A stretch of DNA of 64,000 nucleotides. Source: Acanthosoma haemorrhoidale. Taxonomy: Eukaryota > Arthropoda > Insecta > Hemiptera > Acanthosomatidae. This document shows positions 61,581-64,000 of this stretch, piece after piece. The notes beneath the pieces are model-generated. The model saw only the letters and a program-made list of their open reading frames with translations. It was not told the DNA's origin and did not search any database. Positions within the stretch are counted from its first letter, which is position 1. The number at the start of each line of letters is the position of its first letter. The stretch spans positions 3,162,001 to 3,226,000 of the forward strand of contig OV884015.1 in the NCBI GenBank assembly GCA_930367205.1, given 5' to 3'. Made by a program: the position numbers and the translations under genes.

Positions 61581-62559
61581 AGCTTCCTCGGGAAATACTG
61601 GCAATGAAATTGTTGCTCCTTGCTTAGATAAACGGTTTCACAGTCGAACTGGTTCTTTATATAAGTCGGCCAACATATGAACCTTTTCAAAAATAATTAA
61701 GGCGAAGAAAGAAAGAAACAAGAAGAAGAAGAAATACTATTACCATAGCTTGCCCCATGAAGGAGGAGCCATACTGAGATCGACGAAAACCGTTAAACAG
61801 TTGACGTTAGAGACTCTCTTGTGGAAACTAACGCTTAATCTTTGTCTAAATAGATGAGGGCTTTCTCTCATTCCGGAATATCTTGCAGCCTTTCTTCCTT
61901 AGGCCAAACTATGATGTTGGAGTTCACCTGAAAAATCAAAATGCGTTTGACGATTAGACAAATACTAACAGCTAAAATAAAGAAGATAGGAGGTAATAAT
62001 AAAAAGTAGTGTGAAATGGAAATTAAAAGCGTTTAACGATTTTTTTTAAATAATGGAACGGTTGCAGATATAGCGGAAGTGCTTATCTGTTTGATTGATT
62101 ATTGTAATCTCTGCGATTATTGACGCCATTTTGCAGCCGTAATTAAAAGATACCTTTAGACAGCTGTCGAAGCCACAGCAAATATTTCCTTATGACGGAA
62201 TTTGTGATAAAGTCAGATAGCTTCTGCTGTCTGGCTGCTACTGGATATTTGTGAACAATAAATGTTGGTAGGTGTTTGAGCTGGTTGTACCCAAACTGTA
62301 TATATTCATGAAATTGAATTCAAACAACTATTTACGATCAAAGATGAGTAAAAATTAAAATGAAATATGGTCATGGTTTGCTTACAAAAAATTAAAACAG
62401 TTCGCGTAAGGATACCCATCGGCTGAAATGCAAACTTGTGGTTCAAATTCTGCCGACGCCGGTTAGCATGCCTCCCTGCAGCTTATACCTCTTTGGAACA
62501 GCTGACGCATTCCTGATCGACATTACAAAAACCGAAATAACCTCTCTCAGGTGTGGTAC

Positions 62560-63480
62560 TCCTGGGAGGGGGGGATTGGGTGTAGCTCCCTCGGTGGTCT
62601 CGTGATTTCTTATTTTGTTTATTTAACCCTCAGCGGATAACAGTCCACATCCTCCCGACGCCAGAGCAGATTTATTTTCATTTAGCTGTTTACCTGGAAG
62701 TCCTTTTCACTTTTGAATCCGACACCGTCCCTGTATTATTTTTCCTTCCTCCGCCGGCATCAGGTTTCCATTCAGTTGATGACTTTTTGTTTGAGTTTTT
62801 TAATTATTTTTGGAAGGGTCACCTTCATTCGTGAGCGATATTCATCCGCTCCTGGCCTAGCCATTCATGGTTTGAAAATGATGAGCCAGAAAGAACAAGT
62901 CAAACGCGCGAACTCCCCTAGGCATCTACATCAAATGTTATCGGGATGTATCCACTTAAAGACCCCGCTTTCTTGCACCATAAACCCTCGGATTCCGCAT
63001 ACGGTTGACTGGGAGTTACGCGGCAGCCCCCGCGTAATCTGCCCCTCGGAACAGAATTCGGTTAAGGAGCGTTCTTCGGAACGGCAGACTGTTAGGGTGC
63101 ATAAAGGCCGACAGCAAACAACATAAAGCAAATTGTGGTATTAGATTTTTATGCAAGGAAGGAAATGGGATGAAGGAGGGGGTGAAATGGAACAGTGTGA
63201 ATATGTGGGGGAGATATCCGAGATGAAGAGACACAGGTAATATCGGCTAAGTAGACTATCTCCCAGTTATGGTGATAACTCCAGGGGGTGGTAGTCGTAA
63301 AGGGGCCGGCGCTCGCCCAATCAGCTCTATTTACACTTGTACTCTGACGGACTGATTAGGTCGGCACTTCCTCCCACTCTTGGGATGAGGTTCAGCCAAG
63401 TCTTAGCAGGGTCGGGTCATTACAGTGGACAGTATCACGCTCCCATTCCCGGGCTGTAGGGTTGTATTAATCACTAACGA
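62560..63480. other. candidate non-coding block
   Basis: About 900 bp of balanced sequence starting with GGGAGGGGGGGA. A 137-codon frame spans 62713-63126, but overlapping minus-strand frames are open too and no family is recognised. Likely regulatory DNA. Confidence 0.25.
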
Positions 63481-63842
63481 CTGGAGGTAGAGGCTCGACT
63501 TTCAAACAGGTGTATCTCTGGGTGTGTTAGAGTGGTGGAAGTGAGAATACAGTTTTGTAGAAAACTTTTTCTCAAGTCAAAGTTGATAAATTAATACTAA
63601 TAAGATATTAAGAAACTTTTTTTTTTTCTGCAACAAAATGTTAGTGTATTCAACCTGGGAAACAAAAAGTTTTTCAAGCTCCCAGAGTATTTTGGACACT
63701 TACATCGTTTACCAAGGTTGTTGTTTAGTAGTTTAAACGCAAAGAAAAATAAGCCATTTTTTTTGTTTTTAATGCGTTTTCCATTTCCAGGCCTTAAATA
63801 CTTACTATATCTGACCAATAATTTAATGAATAACAAACAGTA

Positions 63843-63853
63843 CCCCCCCCCCC
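63843..63853 (+). repeat. C11 homopolymer
   Basis: Eleven consecutive C in AT-rich sequence near the window end. Confidence 0.95.
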
Positions 63854-64000
63854 GAGTCTTAATCCAAAAAAAAATTAAATATATTTTAAAAAAATGAAGT
63901 GGTAATAGTCATCGAAATTCTTTCATTGACTCGTCCTATAGAAAATTTCAATTACAATTAAATGCCTATTATCACTATTATGTAGATAAACATCGATTTC

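Larger units (their letters stand above)
40752..64000 (+). other. dac: dac intron downstream of exon C, running out of the window
   Basis: The donor at 40752 has no recognisable partner exon before the window ends, so at least 23 kb of this intron is inside the window. It holds tandem repeats at 42133, 52072, 54551 and 58661, the inverted repeat at 57515/57931, a hairpin at 41505 and a Tcf/Lef-like cluster at 50577. Stretches 43120-43780, 45000-45360, 53830-54300, 56790-57400 and 59800-60160 are AT-rich with nothing specific seen. Confidence 0.75.

Noticed and set aside
62713..63126. 137-codon open frame, among the longest in the window
   Set aside because: Overlapping minus-strand frames are open as well, the N-terminus is pyrimidine-run translation, and no domain is recognised.
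40752..64000. The next dac exon (basic, Lys/Arg-rich end of Dachbox-C)
   Set aside because: I searched for a phase-1 entry coding a basic QKRLK-like stretch and found none, so the exon is taken to lie beyond the window.

Overview
This window is eukaryotic, almost certainly from an arthropod. It lies inside the 3' half of a very large dachshund (dac/DACH) gene on the + strand. Three short exons are clear: 16321-16473, 18940-19164 and 40668-40751. All three are bounded by AG/GT splice sites and all are phase 1 to phase 1. Joined, they give one continuous reading frame that runs from an acidic linker beginning near SPVLNLSK into the conserved C-terminal DACH helix (SSTETLLRNIQGLLKVA ... AELKMDVLRERE ... 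LERQLLDEQKMR). This matches the Dachbox-C/DD2 domain that in Dachshund proteins contacts Eyes absent. The N-terminal DNA-binding Dachbox-N must lie upstream, and the remaining C-terminal exon or exons downstream. I could not find either here. The insect-like residues of the helix and the general look of the introns point to an arthropod. I cannot name the species.

Layout: 1-16320 is intron (or intron plus upstream sequence) with several tandem arrays, a GC-rich structured block at 7180-8000, a 70-nt hairpin at 11627-11696 and a 1.1-kb minisatellite at 11951-13058. Next come exon A, a 2.5-kb intron and exon B, whose 3' splice site has no pyrimidine tract and sits behind a 14-bp repeat. A 21.5-kb intron (19165-40667) follows, holding a perfect 100-bp x 4 tandem array and two exon-like segments that do not belong to the known dac frame. 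After exon C the last 23 kb is again intron, with 34-, 16-, 65- and 36-bp tandem repeats, a 129-bp near-perfect inverted repeat and a cluster of Tcf/Lef-like sites.

Apart from exons and repeats, the AT-rich introns are punctuated by blocks of 150-800 bp of mixed, non-repetitive, GC-richer sequence full of homeodomain-type cores (TAAT, GATTA). This is what one expects of cis-regulatory DNA around a developmental transcription cofactor. I mark the clearest blocks as candidate conserved non-coding elements, but conservation cannot be judged from one sequence. A further oddity is the number of long G or C homopolymers (twelve of 10-13 nt).

No complete gene, tRNA, rRNA, CRISPR array or intact transposon was found. 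Most open frames in the window are chance products of non-coding DNA or of the minisatellite.
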